64,000 bases of DNA from Lineolata rhizophorae (GCA_010093515.1 MU001681.1:139956-203955), one strand, 5' to 3'. Numbered from the stretch's first letter, positions 22,995 to 36,227 are shown. Made by a program: numbers and translations. The notes: generated from the sequence alone by a model not told the origin.

Positions 22995-25900
22995 CTACTG
23001 CTGTGCAACCGTGCCGTTGCTGGGGGCACCGCTGGCGCTGGCACCTCCACCTCCACTCGAGCCGTCGAAGGCGCCTAGCAGGTTAGCCTCGCGGACGAGC
23101 TCGTAGAAAAGGCCGCGATTGGCCACGAGGCGGTCTGGCGTGTCGAACTCGGCCACGGTGCCGTTGCTGAGCACCACGATGCGGTCCGAGTCGAGGATGG
23201 TGTTGATGCGGTGGGCGATAGTGATGATGGTGCGGTCCTTGAACAGGTTGCTGCGGAGCGTCGTCTGCAGCATTGCGTCTGTCTCTACGTCGACGGCGGC
23301 CTACAAAAGTTTCACGCAAGTAACACTCCTGTCAGTTTCCGTGACGTCTATGGAGCCAATTTCGGCCACTGTGGGCCAGGGCTCGGTGACAAGGAGTTCT
23401 CAAGCGACCATTAAACCAGTAGCACTCACCGTTGCCTCGTCCAGAACAAGCACTCGACTAGGAACAAGCATCGCACGTGCTAATGATATCAGCTGGCGCT
23501 GACCTTGGCTCAGATTGGAACCTGTAGCAAAGTGAGCGCGCGAATTGAGATAGTCAACTGGCACTCAAAGCGCCTACCTCCTTCGTGGATTGCGGCATCG
23601 AGCTTGCCTGGCATAGCCGACACATGTTGTTTCAGGCGGGCGTGGTCTATGCATGGGTTAGCAGGAAAACGTGTTTGTGTAACAGCGGAAGGCCACGTTT
23701 TCATCTCTTTCTTTGCCCCAAGGCGCAAAAAAGCGGTCAAGGCGACGATTTACGACCACACTTACCTAGAACACTCCATAGCTCGGTGTCATCATGCACA
23801 TGTCGCGGGTCGAGATTGTCCCGCACTGTCCCCTCAAAAAGTGCAGCATCTTGGGGGATAATGGCGAGCCGCTGGCGCAGGTCCAACAACCCAATAGTGC
23901 TCGTGTTAAGCTTATCGATCTCGACATAACCCTGTGCGGGCTCGATGATGCGAAACAGGGATAGCGTCAGCGAGCTCTTGCCCGCGCCCGTCCGGCCCAC
24001 GACGCCAATCTTCTCGTGCGGCTTAAACTTGAGGTTAATGTCCTTTAGCACCAGGTCTAGGCCCGGCCGATACCGCGTGCTAAAGTTGTTGAATGAAACC
24101 GCACCCTGCGACGGCCAGCTGATTGGCGGCCGGTTCCTGGAGATGATCTCGGGCGCCTCGCTCGGCAGCCGAGCGTACTCTAGCACACGCTCAACCGACA
24201 CGATGTTTGTCTCCACCTCGACCGTCTGGCGGACGATCCAATTGAGCGACTGCGTGATCTGCAGCGCGTACGACATGGACAGGCCGACCATACCCGCCGA
24301 AAGTCCGCTCCCTGCGGAAACAGAGATGATGGCAAAGCCAGAAGCACCCAGGATGATTACAGACCCAATGAATTCGAGCCGCACCGCCAGCCAGCGGTTC
24401 GCGCTGATGGACGGGAAGTACGCGCGCAAGTTTGCATCCATGCGCCATTCATTTTCGAGCGAGAAACGCTTTTGTTGGCGATAGGCGCGGATCGTGCTGA
24501 TGCCCGCGAGCGACTCTTGGAAATGGGCATAGATCGGGCTCTTAGTCACGCTGTCCAGCCGCTTCAGCTCGCGGGAGGTGCGGAGATAGTAGCGCTGGAT
24601 GTATAGGTAAAGCGCGCCCAGCGGGATGATCAACGCGATGAAAACGGGCGTCGAGACAGAGATGACGACAAGGGTGAAGGCGGCTGGACGGTGAGTGCGA
24701 CCTGTCAGTTGGATGTTGTCTCACAGGCGAGAGATCGCGGGGCCGGGCCACCCACCTCGAGCGGAATTGACAAATAGCATGTTGAACGTTCGCCTGTGGT
24801 TTCTCGTTTCAGCCCACTAAAATCGGCCAATGGAGGGCCAAGACTTACGCTAGCACCTCGTCCACGCGGTAAATGTCACTATTCGCCAATGAGTTAGCAC
24901 GCTGTTCAACGTGGTAGGCCCGGCACGAAAAGGGAAGTGTCGTGGGCCATTGATCTCGAGCTCTGCTGGCACGGCAAAAGAAACGATCGCAGCCCAATCT
25001 TGCTCGGTGCAGGCGATTGCTTCCTGCACCCTCAACTTCCTCCTCGTACGATGGGTGCGTCTTGACTCATGCACGTGCATGCAGGGCGGGATCGTCGACT
25101 TCTGGGCCGAGCTTCCCCGGCTCCCATTACCCGGCTCGCGTTCGCCGCCCAGGGCCCAAGACACCTCGACCACACCAGCAATCGACGAGTGACTCGCATA
25201 CGCAGGTGAGCGAACCGCCAAGACCTACCTAGAAAACCGGTTGAGGATGCGCCCGGCCGGCGTCGTCTCGAAGAAGGCCATTGGGCTCCTGAAAATAGCA
25301 AACGCCATCCGTTCATGGAGCTTGCGGGAAGCCTAAGCAAGCGTGCATCGGGGAAGCAGTTAGCTGCATGCCTATGGTGACGCCGCGGGAGAAGGGCTGC
25401 CGTGTGACCACCCACCTCAATCGAGCAGAAGATCCACAGTATTAGTGTCTGGACGACGACCAGGGCCGCCGACCCAAATCCGAATGCGAAATAGACGCCA
25501 ATGTACTTTCCCACCTGAGGGTTCCCGCCATATTCCCCATTGACCTCAGACCAGCGCTTCAGCCAGACGCTTCCCCCTGCGAACGGCCATCAGCCAGTTA
25601 TCTCAAACGTGTGTGGCGTTGCGCCAGAACGGAGCATGGAAGCCCAGAAAAATATGACAGCTGCACGAGGCCACCGCCAGCGGCCAGACCGCCCCGGCTA
25701 CCCTAACAAATTGCAAACAGACCAGTGAAAATTCACTCACCAACTTGGGCCGTCTGCGCGCCGACGAGCGTTACAAGGTAGATGGTGACGGCGATGACGT
25801 TGCTCGTCTTCGCATACTCTAGGTAGACATTCCACTTGACCTTCCCTTGTTCGGAGAATTCCTTTGTTTGCCTGGTCTTGAGGGCGGCACCCTCCTCGTC

Positions 25901-28848
25901 CGCCATCTTCCCGCGAGGGCCACGGAAGCTTGCACTGCTTGCACGACGGAGTGTCATTGAACTCGCCTTGCGAGTGGTCGGGGCTGCGTGGCGTCCTGAT
26001 TGGATGGGGGCAAGCTGCGGTAAGTTCTCCTGGGCCGCTTCTGCCTCTTCCTCGTCCTCATCTTCATTCGGGCTGTCGTACACCGTTGCAGTTTCATCGC
26101 TGGTCGGGCTGCTGTCGGACGACCTGCCCGCCTCGCTATCCGTTTGATTGTCTTCGTTGTTGTGGGTCCGCACCAGGCTCGCAATCTCGCCCTTCATCGC
26201 CATAAGCTGCTCGTAGGTACCCCGCTCCGCAATTCGCCCCCCACGCAGTAGCACAATATAATTTGCTTCTGCCAGAACAGGTATGGAGTTGGTAGCAAGA
26301 ATTCTGGTCTTTGAGGCTAGAAGGCCATTCGAACCCAGAACGTGATTGATCAAGTGTCTTCCGACATGCTGGTCAACGGCAGAGAGCACATCGTCCAACA
26401 GATAGATATCGGCTCGGGCATAGACCGCTCTAGCTAGCGTTAGGCGTGCCTTCTGGCCACCTGAAAGGGAAATGCCGCGCTCTCCAACCTCAGTTTGATC
26501 GCCGTCGGGTAGGGAGGCGAAGTCATCGAGCAACGCGCAGGCTTTGATGGTGCGGTCGTAGAAGTGTGGATCCCACCGGTACCCGAAAACAATATTCTCC
26601 TTGACCGTTGCATTCATGACCCACGACGACTGGGAGACGTAGGCGGTTGTTCCATGAAGCACCACTTCACCTCTGACCTTGCGGAGATCGCCGAGCATAG
26701 CTTGGAGTAAGGACGATTTGCCTTCACCAACACGGCCGACTAAGCACGACAACTCTCCTTTGTGGGCTGAATAATTGATATCTTCAAGAGTATTGCGCTC
26801 TGCTTCCTTGCTCCAAGTGAATGATGCGTCCCGAATGCGAACGGTTTCCTCGCCCATTTCTTCTACAGGAGGCTCGCGTAGTACGGCATCTGCCTGGAGC
26901 TCCTCTGCGACGAGGTAGCTCGTAATACGGCCAACAGCTACGCTCGCCTCAACAACCGCGGTAATGACCATCGGCAAGATCGACAATGGGAAGGTCAACA
27001 AATTGAACAAGGTGAGAGCAGGGAACACGATCTCAGTCGTCAGCGGCCGATCCTGGATGGCTACGAACACGGCAAAAGTCGAGCAGGAGACAAGGAACGG
27101 AGTGGTCGACCAAGTAAAGTTTGCGAAAGACTGCGCCGCTCCGATCTTCCTTAGTGTATGTAGTTCTTGGTCGTTACGGATGAAGTTCAGCTTGTTGATA
27201 AACGCGGTCGTCCAGGCGTACAATTTAATCGACTTCATGTTGTTCAGGATTTCCGTCATGAGCCTTGTCCTTGCATCCTTGTTCTTCATCTGCTTTTTCT
27301 GCAGGTTCTTCATGAGGCGAGCGATCAACCCGTTGACCGGAATCATGAGGATCATTGCGCCCACACCTGCCAGCATACTAATACCTACGAGCTCATACAG
27401 CGAGGCAAGGCATAGTATGATCTGGAATGGCGCGGACCAGACCTGCTGACCATATTGAGATAGATCTTGCAGTCTCTGTGTATCCACCGCCATATAGTTC
27501 ACGATGTCGCCAGTTGACTTCGAAGCCCTACCCTCGTTGGACAGTCTCATCGCTTTCCCATAGATTGAAGCAGTCAGGGCCGACTTAATGCGCATCCCGG
27601 TCTCGAAAGCCCGTTGGAAATACTGGTGAAGGCACGTGGTCTGGCCGACGGACACAGCGAACATCGCCAAAGCTATGGCTGCGCCCCGCACAGGAGGTTG
27701 AGGAGGCTGGGCGTTATCCTTGCGATACGAGTCGACAAAACTGATCAGCAACCTGAGAAGCTGGGGCTGGACGAAAGCGAGAACGTCGTTTCCAATCTTA
27801 AAAATGCCTCCACGGAAAAATGGCGCGCCAAATGCGCGAAACATGGCAATCCAAAGCGAGGGGTGCTTGGTCTCCAGTTCATGGTTCCACGCCTCCTCAA
27901 ACGAATGAGCCGTAACTCTGGTAGTATCCCGGTGGCGAAGAGTCCAGAGATCATCTTGTGTGAGGTAATGTTTGTAGCCATGCTTCATCATCGGCGTCAT
28001 CCAGCTAAAGGAGAGAACGGAGAAGATGTTGGCATATTCGTAAGGGCATTCGAACTCGTCGCCCAAAGCATCGTAAGCGCTCAATTTCCTCGGCACCAGC
28101 CATTCCAGCACAAACTCTAGCCCAGCCAAGCCAACGTTTACGCAAAATATAACGAAGTATGGCGTGTGGTATTTGTATGTGTGCTGCACAATCAACGATC
28201 GAAGCTTGATGGCGTAGACGATGAGGAGGAGCAGCCAGTAGAAGAGGACCACGCCGTTCGGGTTTCGCGACCTCCAGTGTTCAGTATATTGAACGGCGAA
28301 AATAATTCCGAAAGAAACGATGGTGAGAATGCTCGTCCAAAACCTAAAGTCTCCGATCCAAAGGTGCCCATAGTAGCTTATCTGGAAGCCCGCTTTTACG
28401 ACCGTGGCGGCGATGAGGGCGCCAAGAATCGACTTTCGAGGACGAAATGCGTTAGTGGCGAGCCCTACTGTTGCATGCGCAAACGCGGCAGCGGGGAGAA
28501 TAGTTGGTGACGCTTGTCACTCACCAGCTTGGCATAGAAATGCCAGTTCTTGTTCACCGGTTGCGGAGTGCGCCTCTTCAACAACAGCCACAAGGCTCCA
28601 GCGCCGCCGACGATGCCAAAGACCGCAACAGCAGCTATCCACACGTCGAGGAAACACGGCGTGAGATCGTATCTGAACGGGCTGAGCGGGCCCCAGCCCT
28701 CGGCATTGCGACATAACGGCTGGCGGCCATCGGCCGCCGAAGCGGCGAGATAGCCTTGCGCCGCGAGCGCCGGTGCGCTGAAGGCGGACGGGAGCGGCGG
28801 AGCTGGGGCGGCTGCAAGCGGCGACTGCGCTTCGACGGAGCGGAGCAT
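22995..28848 (-). CDS. ABCC-type (Ycf1-like) vacuolar/multidrug-resistance ABC transporter
   Basis: Ten exons: 28525-28848, 25741-28432, 25416-25576, 25229-25332, 24849-24878, 24756-24793, 23766-24683, 23578-23646, 23430-23521 and 22995-23300. All phases agree, giving 1577 aa, normal for full-length ABCC pumps. Layout: an N-terminal TMD0-like region (about 1-250), TMD1, NBD1 with Walker [10 protein letters not shown] (about 673), signature [20 protein letters not shown] and Walker B YLLDD (Asp in place of Glu, as usual in ABCC NBD1), a Ser-rich acidic linker, TMD2, and NBD2 with Walker [10 protein letters not shown] (about 1345), [15 protein letters not shown] and VLDEAT. NBD1 closely resembles yeast Ycf1 as I remember it ([20 protein letters not shown]). 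Such pumps export glutathione conjugates, metals or pigments, often into the vacuole. The linker has RKAS and RRAS motifs, candidate PKA sites. Exons of 30 and 38 nt are unusually small. Start ATG 28848 is preferred; Ycf1 versus Bpt1 orthology is open. Confidence 0.9.
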
Positions 28849-31800
28849 TGACGCGCGAGAGGATTGACGGGACGCTAGGCTTCGGCTCCTCGATGGGCGG
28901 CGCGGCGGACCAGGCGGGCGACGGGGCGGGTAAAGAGTGAAGCGGAGAGCAATGGGCGAGGTAGCTGTGCAAGAACGAGGCCGTCGAGCGTCGGCGATGT
29001 CGCTGTCCCGCGGCTGGCAGCAGAACGAGAGTCTGGGCGAATCGGCAGATCGGCACTTTTCGGGGCAAAGTCCCGCGGGCCTCACCGCCCCTGGTTTGCT
29101 GAGCAATCCAACGGCGCTCTTGCCCGCCCCGCGCCGGCGCTTGGCCTCAGCCCTACTTAAACTCCGAACCCCGGGCCCTGCAGCTGCGCCCTTGTTGTTC
29201 TGTTGGGATACTGGGAAACCAGCGGGTTCGTCGCTGCGAAAGCGGGGAGATCTCCCCTTTACCAGGAACAAGGTAGCCTGGTAGTGGTCTTTTTCGGTGC
29301 ATGCAGCACGTGCTCCATATTTTAAGTCGCGAATCGCTACGTTGCCGACAGATCGAATGTTCCAGGTAGTGGAAAATGTCCTAATGTGACGACATGGGGG
29401 TCTGCGAGTTGTAAGGCCATCCTTGCGGTAGTTTTGGATTATCTAAACCAGCAATGCTCTCACTTTGATGCCAGTCAAAGGGAAAGATCATAGCATGTCA
29501 CGAAACCACTTGCGAGCTTTCTCTAGTTGACTTGGAATGTTTGCATTCGATTCACACCATCAATCAACGGGCCAGTGAATATGGACAAATGCTGGCCGAG
29601 CCCATCGCTGACCAGTGTCTTGTTGACTCTTCAACCCGTACGAGTTCAAAGATACTACACAACCGTTATGTCAAGTCATAACAGTTGCAATGCCAAGATG
29701 GAGGAATTCAGATCGATGAGATAGTGTGCTACACCTCAACATGCCATCAAGGCGCCTACGTATTTTTTTTCTCTCTCTGGCCCCATAATCAGGCTAAGAG
29801 TGTGCCATGACAGTCAAGATGGCGTGTATGCGGACCTGCGTTTAACTCTCCGTTTGCTATTTTTGTTTGCGCCGTCAGTGGCAACTATCTCCAATCAATT
29901 GTCACGGCATCTTCTGAGTTGGGTATAGCTAGCTTTCCAGGGCACGTTGCTACTATGGCGCTAGCAAAGCTGATCATCATCGCCCTTCACGGTTCTCATA
30001 CCCGAACCCCTAAATATGTGACTTGATTATCCGTTCTGTGACAGCACACAACAGGGCACTTTCAGGTCGCCCCTGGGTGCAGCCTCATTAGTTGTTGACC
30101 AAGCGCCTCTCCGCCTCTGCGCCTCTGAATCAACATTGCTACACTCATCAATGCGCTCATGGTCCTAACCTAGTCTGTAGGCGATGTAGCTCTGCCGTCG
30201 TGGTGATTTGTGCTTTCATGCGCCCCAACGCCATCACTTTTGAGCCCTGTCGGCGCCAACCATGCCAACCCTGAACTGATGGTATGGCGTCCTAGAGTCA
30301 AAGAAAGCCCATTCTATTGAGGAGGTGGAAGAGGGCGTTTGACCAAATCCTGTCAAATAACCCTGAGTCGCCCATCGCTGTCATTGTCGGCGTCGACGGC
30401 ACTCACTGCGTGCCCCGCCGACCCTTCCGCACCCCTCAACAAGTTCAGAAACGGCTGAGTTGGTATCACTCAGAACCATGTAGGTGATCCATGTAACACA
30501 GACCTCGTTAGTTGCTAACTCGAAGTCGTTGCACAAATTCGCTCTCTGAAGATGAAAAAATAGGCACTTCGGCCCAGCTTTCTCTCAGTTATTCCTCGCC
30601 ATTCTTCCACCTCGGAGCCACCCGTGGCTCCTGAGATTTCGCATTTCTTCCGAAGTGTGAACGATAGACTTTCGTTAAGTCTTCTCAAAAGCTCACGTTG
30701 GGTGGTCTGGATGAGTCCGCAAGCCTGACGGCAAAAACGGCAGTAACAACATTGTACATCTTTGGAGGGACCAGCCAGGCCTGCGATGCCACTGCGATTC
30801 CAAGTCTGCGCTGCCGCAACAATGCCAGACTTGTGCTACTAGGCTAAGAATCGCCTCGTACGACTGACGTCAATCCCGGTATGTCCGCAGGCGCCCCATA
30901 GGCCTATCTCGTCGAAATGGCTTCGTAGCATAATTCTGACATCTGAGCGCGGTAGGCAATATTGCTCTGGGTAGGTGCCCGGCGGTGTCCTTAGTTCAAA
31001 GGACTCGGAAACACCACCATTGCGCACGCGACAGGTGGCACCTCCTTGCGCATCGAAGAGGTCCATGCCGGCGGTCAAGTGTCCGTACCGCGCAACTCCC
31101 GCCTTTGAGACGGAGTTGTTCGCCAGCAGGCGCGCGGTCCGTCCTCAATTAGAAGGACTTAACAACCCGCACCATAGCGAAGCCCACAAGCCCGGCGGCT
31201 GGGCCCCGGATGTGGTACGTCCTGCATTATGAGGACTCAGAGACCCGTCCGGCCGGGCGGCCACGAAGGGCTGGTCGGCTGCCTCACGGCACTAACCAGG
31301 CGTTCTCGGAGACGCAAGGATCTGAAACGCCATGTCGCCCTCCGAGACTCCCCGGGGAAGCGGGAGAGGCGATGCTATATTCTGGAGCGCGCCTCTCTTT
31401 CGCCGCTCTGCGACCAGTTTCCGACGCTTTTCGAAGGCTTGTCGGTGTCGCTCCGCGCCTCCCGGAGAAACAACGATGAGGACGGATGCGAACCATGCAG
31501 GCGGCGGTGGTTTCGGTGTGATCGTGAAAAACTGATGTGCCACAATGGCACACGGGTCCAGCCACCTCAGAAACGGCGACGATCCGGATCAGCCTACTCG
31601 GAAGGTCGCTCATGGCATGACGCCTCCACAACCAGCGGTTTCTGAACTTCCAGAGGATCCACGACGGTAGCCGTGGGGCCTTGGTGCTGCTTCGCTAGAC
31701 CATCTAAGCGCTAGGCCGGTAGAAAAAGTCAATATGAGGATTCCGAGAATGAGAATATGGCTCCCATGAGTCGTATTTGGCTCATGGAAGTCCGGAGATT

Positions 31801-33599
31801 GGTCTGCAGACCCTCACCATCCACCTACGTCTTATACCGTCTCCCACGACGACTCAGGGACTTCCCACTTTAACCACGCTTTCTCTCTCAATTTCTATCC
31901 ACTGTCACTGCCAAATTCAACGCACAAAAGATCGAACGTTTATGCTACGCAGCCTTGGCTGCGATCGCCCCAACTACGTGTGCACGACCTCTTCGACAAT
32001 GCTATCGAAAACCTTATGCATAGCCGCTCCCTTTTTCCCTGGGCAGTTTGATCGCCCAATTGGGGAGGAATGTCCATCCAGGAACAACAACGAGGCACGG
32101 GGAGAAGACCCATCCAAAGTCGAGGTAATAAGGAGTGGAAGGCAATCAGCTATCCAAGGACGAAAATGAGATATTGGTAGGGGAAGGATATTCGAAGCGC
32201 ATGGCAAGGGGAGGAGGGTTGAACAACCGACAAATATTCGAACCTAAGGCCTGCCGTTGGCGATTGTCATCAACTAGTACGGACGGAACAAACGGACGGA
32301 CGGGATTGGTGAAAAGGTCACGGCTTTGGAAGTTCCGGGAAGGTACAGCTATAATTACCAATCTAGGTTTATAGCCCTAAGCCTTTCTTTCGAGAACTTT
32401 TAAGTATCTGGCGAACATATGTCCGCTGGCAGAGAGGGCTCTGGAAATGTTGATGGTAAAGTTATACTCACGGTTTCTCTTCTACCTTCGAAACGAACCA
32501 ACAAAAATTCTAGCACAACAGTGATTCTCCTGAAAATCTAGACTACCATGACGAGATGTGCCGTCGCCGGGTCTCCGACATGCTTTAGTCGTCCTAATCA
32601 ATCGATGACTTACCACATCATCTAGCCAGAGAAGACATCCTGAAATCTAGAGACTCCTCAAGTCTTTGTCAGAAGCATGCTCGATATAAACGGCGGATCC
32701 TCTAGCGAAGTATGCGAGGACTCATGAGGATATGATGGTCGTGCTTTAAAGTGGAGACGATGAAATATAATGAATGTTTCGTGGTCGTTGCCTTCATTTC
32801 TTCACGCCGTCCATTTGCAAGGACGACTTTCGAGTAGTCTAGTTTTACAATATTACCCAAGTGAGCGCCCAACGACAGAACCTATGTTTAGCAACATCGC
32901 CAATCAGCTTAGCCTACAAGATTGCCTGACTCTTGTGGGGCGCTGCTTTAATAACGAGGAAAGGGGATTCATGGTCAACGAATGTTTGACTTGGTTTTTG
33001 GTAGAATATCGTTTTCTAGGCATCAAGAAGCGTAATGAAGAAGGTTAAATGGTTAGAAGAATGTTTCGCTTGGTCGAGAAGCACGACAACTGCGTACTTT
33101 CTTCCCAAAAAGGGAACGGGAAGGTAGGAGAGAATTGACATTGGGTGGTTCGGAGTTTGGCTGAGACCTAGTCATACGATGACTGCGTCGGATCTCGCGT
33201 CTCGTAAATGGTCCCTGTTGAACAAACGGTTTTGTTTCCTTGGAAATGTTAGAGGTGTGGGGGGATGTCCAATGACCCCAACCTAGTATTACTTGAGTGA
33301 TCTGCGATATCGAGGGCGGCCAATGGACCAAAGACTCAGGCAGACAGTCCTGCGAAATTGAAATTGTCATTGCAAACAGTAGCAGTTAAAAAACGCAATC
33401 AAGTTTGATTTGCGGAGAGTGAAAACTTTACTTGGCTAGGAAACAAGCAGAATCGCCGCATGCTTCCTAGTCTCCCTAACCGAAACGGGAGAGTAGTCAT
33501 AGAAACTTCCTAAGTTAAAATTTCAAGTCTAACATTCGAAGTCTAGCTTTAAGATTTGTATGCGAGCCCATGCTCAGCTTAAATTCCCCATAGTGAACG
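28849..33599. other. 4.7 kb gene-free, mostly AT-richer spacer
   Basis: The first ~400 bp upstream of the ABC transporter are GC-rich promoter/leader DNA. From about 29300 the sequence becomes AT-richer, with many stops in all frames and no recognised domain. A GC-richer island at about 30840-31650 has short open frames on both strands (for example a plus-strand frame with RRKDLKRHV, faintly like a C2H2 finger), but I cannot support a gene. It may contain decayed repeat DNA; I recognise no transposon family. Confidence 0.45.
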
Positions 33600-34336
33600 T
33601 CACAACTTCTGATCAACACCCTCCTTCGAATATTCTGACACATACTCCCATACATCACGATCAAACACCTTTGCTGTCCCAATCACCTTTTTACTCCACT
33701 CCGTCCCCGTCACAAGCTTCAACTGCTCTTTGGGCGGATACGCCGTCGACTCGTACTCGTGCAGTGCAATGTACCTCGGCGTCGAATCATCCAGCTTCTT
33801 ATACCGGGTAGTCCGACAATATCCATCGCACATGCTCAACATATCGAGATGCTGTCGTCGCTCGTCAGCAACAGCTCCCGATCAGCGACGATACCCCAAC
33901 TCACCTGCTTCCGATACCACTCGTCGAAATCGCGCTCTGCGTCTTCACCCTCCGCCGGCTCCATCGCCACCGTGATCAATTCCCTCGCGCGTCCCGGCCT
34001 CTCAACCTGCCCCTCAAACCGCTGCACCAGCGCATACGCGCGCAGCTCCATGGCCATGACCTCCTTCCACGGCGCGGGCAGCAAGTCGGACGTCTCCGCC
34101 ATGGCGCCCATGACGGCGGGGTCCTGCAGCTTGGCGGCGTCGGGCAGACGGTAGACGGCGAGGTAGGGCCACGACGCGGACGGGTTCGTGTTGCGGTAGC
34201 GGATGGCGAGGTCGGCGAGCCCGATGGAGACCATGTCGCGCATGTGTTCTGAGGTGTACCAAGTGTTCCAGGTTTGTTCGGAGAGGGAGGGGTGCGTGGG
34301 CTTGGAGAGGACGTAGAAGAGGCCGGGCGGGCCCAT
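33600..34336 (-). CDS. EthD-like dimeric alpha/beta-barrel protein
   Basis: Two exons: 33905-34336 and 33600-33851, joined in phase 0 by a 53-bp intron (CAG|GTGAGT..GACAG|CAT). 227 aa. The ATG at 34336 (MGPPGLFYVLSKP) is the first real ATG in frame; the frame is open further upstream without one. The chain looks like two ferredoxin-like halves. The first has KPTHPSLSEQTWNTWYTSEH, the second DFDEWYRKQHLDMLSM followed by CRTTRYKK. The W-Y-x-x-H-x-x-M-L signature is typical of small fungal EthD/dimeric-barrel proteins, some of which act in polyketide or aromatic metabolism. No signal peptide or membrane segment is visible, so it is probably cytosolic. Substrate is unknown. The final 30 residues are Lys/Glu-rich. 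Confidence 0.75.
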
Positions 34337-36227
34337 GATGGGTGCGGTCAACACTGAAAATGGAGCTGAAAGTTTCAATAAGAAGGCTGGTTGCTTCTGC
34401 GACTATGGATGATGTCGTATTGCCAAGAGTAAAAGAAAATGTACATGGAAAGAGTGGTGTTGACTGTTCTTAGTTTCTCCAACTTTCCCCAACGAGCCCC
34501 TCATTTGCATGGATAATGGTTAACCTCGGCCAGGGCTTGCAAAGTAATCAAGTGCCGCATTCAGGAAATGCATCTCGAGGAGGATATAGGAATTCCGGAC
34601 TCCGGCATCTGCTCCCTACAGTATAGGCTTCAAGTTGTGTAACAATTAGACTTGCATCACTGGCCCAGGATACAGCCGCAGGGCCGTGGCAGTATTTCCT
34701 CGGCCCCGCGATCGACGGGCTCTTTCTCACCAAACTGATGACATTTTCGGGGGCAGAGTGAGCAGGAAAAAAAGGCTCGGGGAGCGCAAACAAAGCCTTG
34801 CAAAGTGGACCGGAGTGACGCAGGTGGATCAGCGCCTCCTTTTGAACGCCCCGAAAATCATTGCCAAGACTGGATTTGGCAACAGGACTCCAGCCACGCC
34901 TCTTGCGCACAACGTTGCCCGGAAACAAGTCCGGCGGCCGGCTCCGCAGCGTGGCTGTGCGGCACTGCTGCCCGTCCAACCACCAGCCCCAAGCCCCAGG
35001 GCGCCGCGGCGATGCCGAGACGCGCGTCGTCCGGGCTGGTTGACTCTCGCTCCCCCAAAAGTCCGAGACCCTGCGAAGCCGGCCAGGCACACCACTCACC
35101 AGCGTTTCCGAGATCTTGTGGCCCTGCGTCGCGCCGTCGAGAGGTATGCGACTCTAGGTACGGAGTACTACGTAGTGGCACGCTCGCATGCGACCCCCTA
35201 CGTGGCACCCGTGCAACGCTGTGTCATTGGCGCCTATTTTTGCGGCAGCGTTCTAGCGGGCCGTCGCTTTCTCCGTGAACAGGAAGTCCTAGCTCGCCGG
35301 CTCGAAGCTTTGCTTCTCGTTCCCAAGCGCCACTGGAGGAAGTCGTGGTGGCAGGCTTCAACAGCCTTTTGGCAAGAGTAGGGCGTCACATCAATCGCAT
35401 TTCGCTCTCGACTGCAGAACGCCGAGTCCACGTCTCACGACTGACCTGCGCCTTGCGACGCCCTCAACAATTTCCCGGACGCTCTCCCGGGCTGGACTTC
35501 CGCCGACAGAGGCCGCGGAGTCGTTCAGCTTACCATGGATCCAGTGGAGCCGCGCTGAGGCTCTCCGCCTCCCCAGAGCCTCACACAGCCACCGACACTG
35601 ACGACGCAGGGCCTTCGGGCTAGCGACTCCAGGACCAGGCCGCGCCTGACCAATCACGCACTGCCCCAAACAGACCAATGGGCCTGCTGATCGGTCTGGA
35701 TGACAGATGTGTCTCTGTTCCGTGGCGTTGCTTGGCGATCCCGGCAGCGTTGTCCGATCCAATGTTTCGTCAGCCCTACAGGGCGTGCCCTGGCCCAGTT
35801 GGTCCAATGCTACGGCCGGCGGAGCTGCGAGTGGCACGATCCTACGGCTATGGCTTGGCTGTGCTGGGAAGATGGCACTCGGAGCCTCCAGGCTTCCGTT
35901 GCGGCGGGCTCCACCGCCTGCTGATGAGGCTGGTTTGCCCCGTCTGGGGGCGGAACGGCCGTCCTGGTGGCCTAAGTGAAAGAATATAAGGTGTTGCACT
36001 CGGTCGCCGTTCGTCTCGAAGTCGTGTTCCTGACTTTTTTTTTATTCTACCTGCAGTGTAGTTCTCAAGGGCAACCAACTCACTGCACACGGCATCAGAA
36101 ACACCGAAACACATTCGCTTGTGTTTGGATCTCTCGCTTCCAACCAGTCTAGTCCACTGCCGCTCTATACTACAACAGCTTTAATCCTCCGTCTTCCAGC
36201 GGACCCCCCCCTCCCCCCTCCTCTTCG
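34337..36227. other. 1.9 kb divergent intergenic region
   Basis: It separates the minus-strand EthD-like gene from the plus-strand Cys-rich gene. I see no coding signal. It holds a GTACGGAGTAC element at 35158-35168 and a TATA-like site at 35985-35990 that fits the downstream gene. Confidence 0.5.
35985..35990 (+). promoter_or_regulatory. TATA-like box of the Cys-rich protein gene
   Basis: TATAAG sits about 240 bp before the ATG at 36228. It is followed by a pyrimidine-rich leader, which is consistent with a fungal promoter. Assigned by position only. Confidence 0.4.

Noticed and set aside
28849-29271. Upstream extension of the ABC transporter
   Set aside because: The open frame is Arg/Pro/Ser-rich low-quality sequence; homologous pumps begin close to the first TMD0 helix, which fits the ATG at 28848.
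31229-31645. C2H2 zinc-finger-like frame (RRKDLKRHV)
   Set aside because: The Cys pair at the right spacing is missing and the surrounding frame is not convincing.
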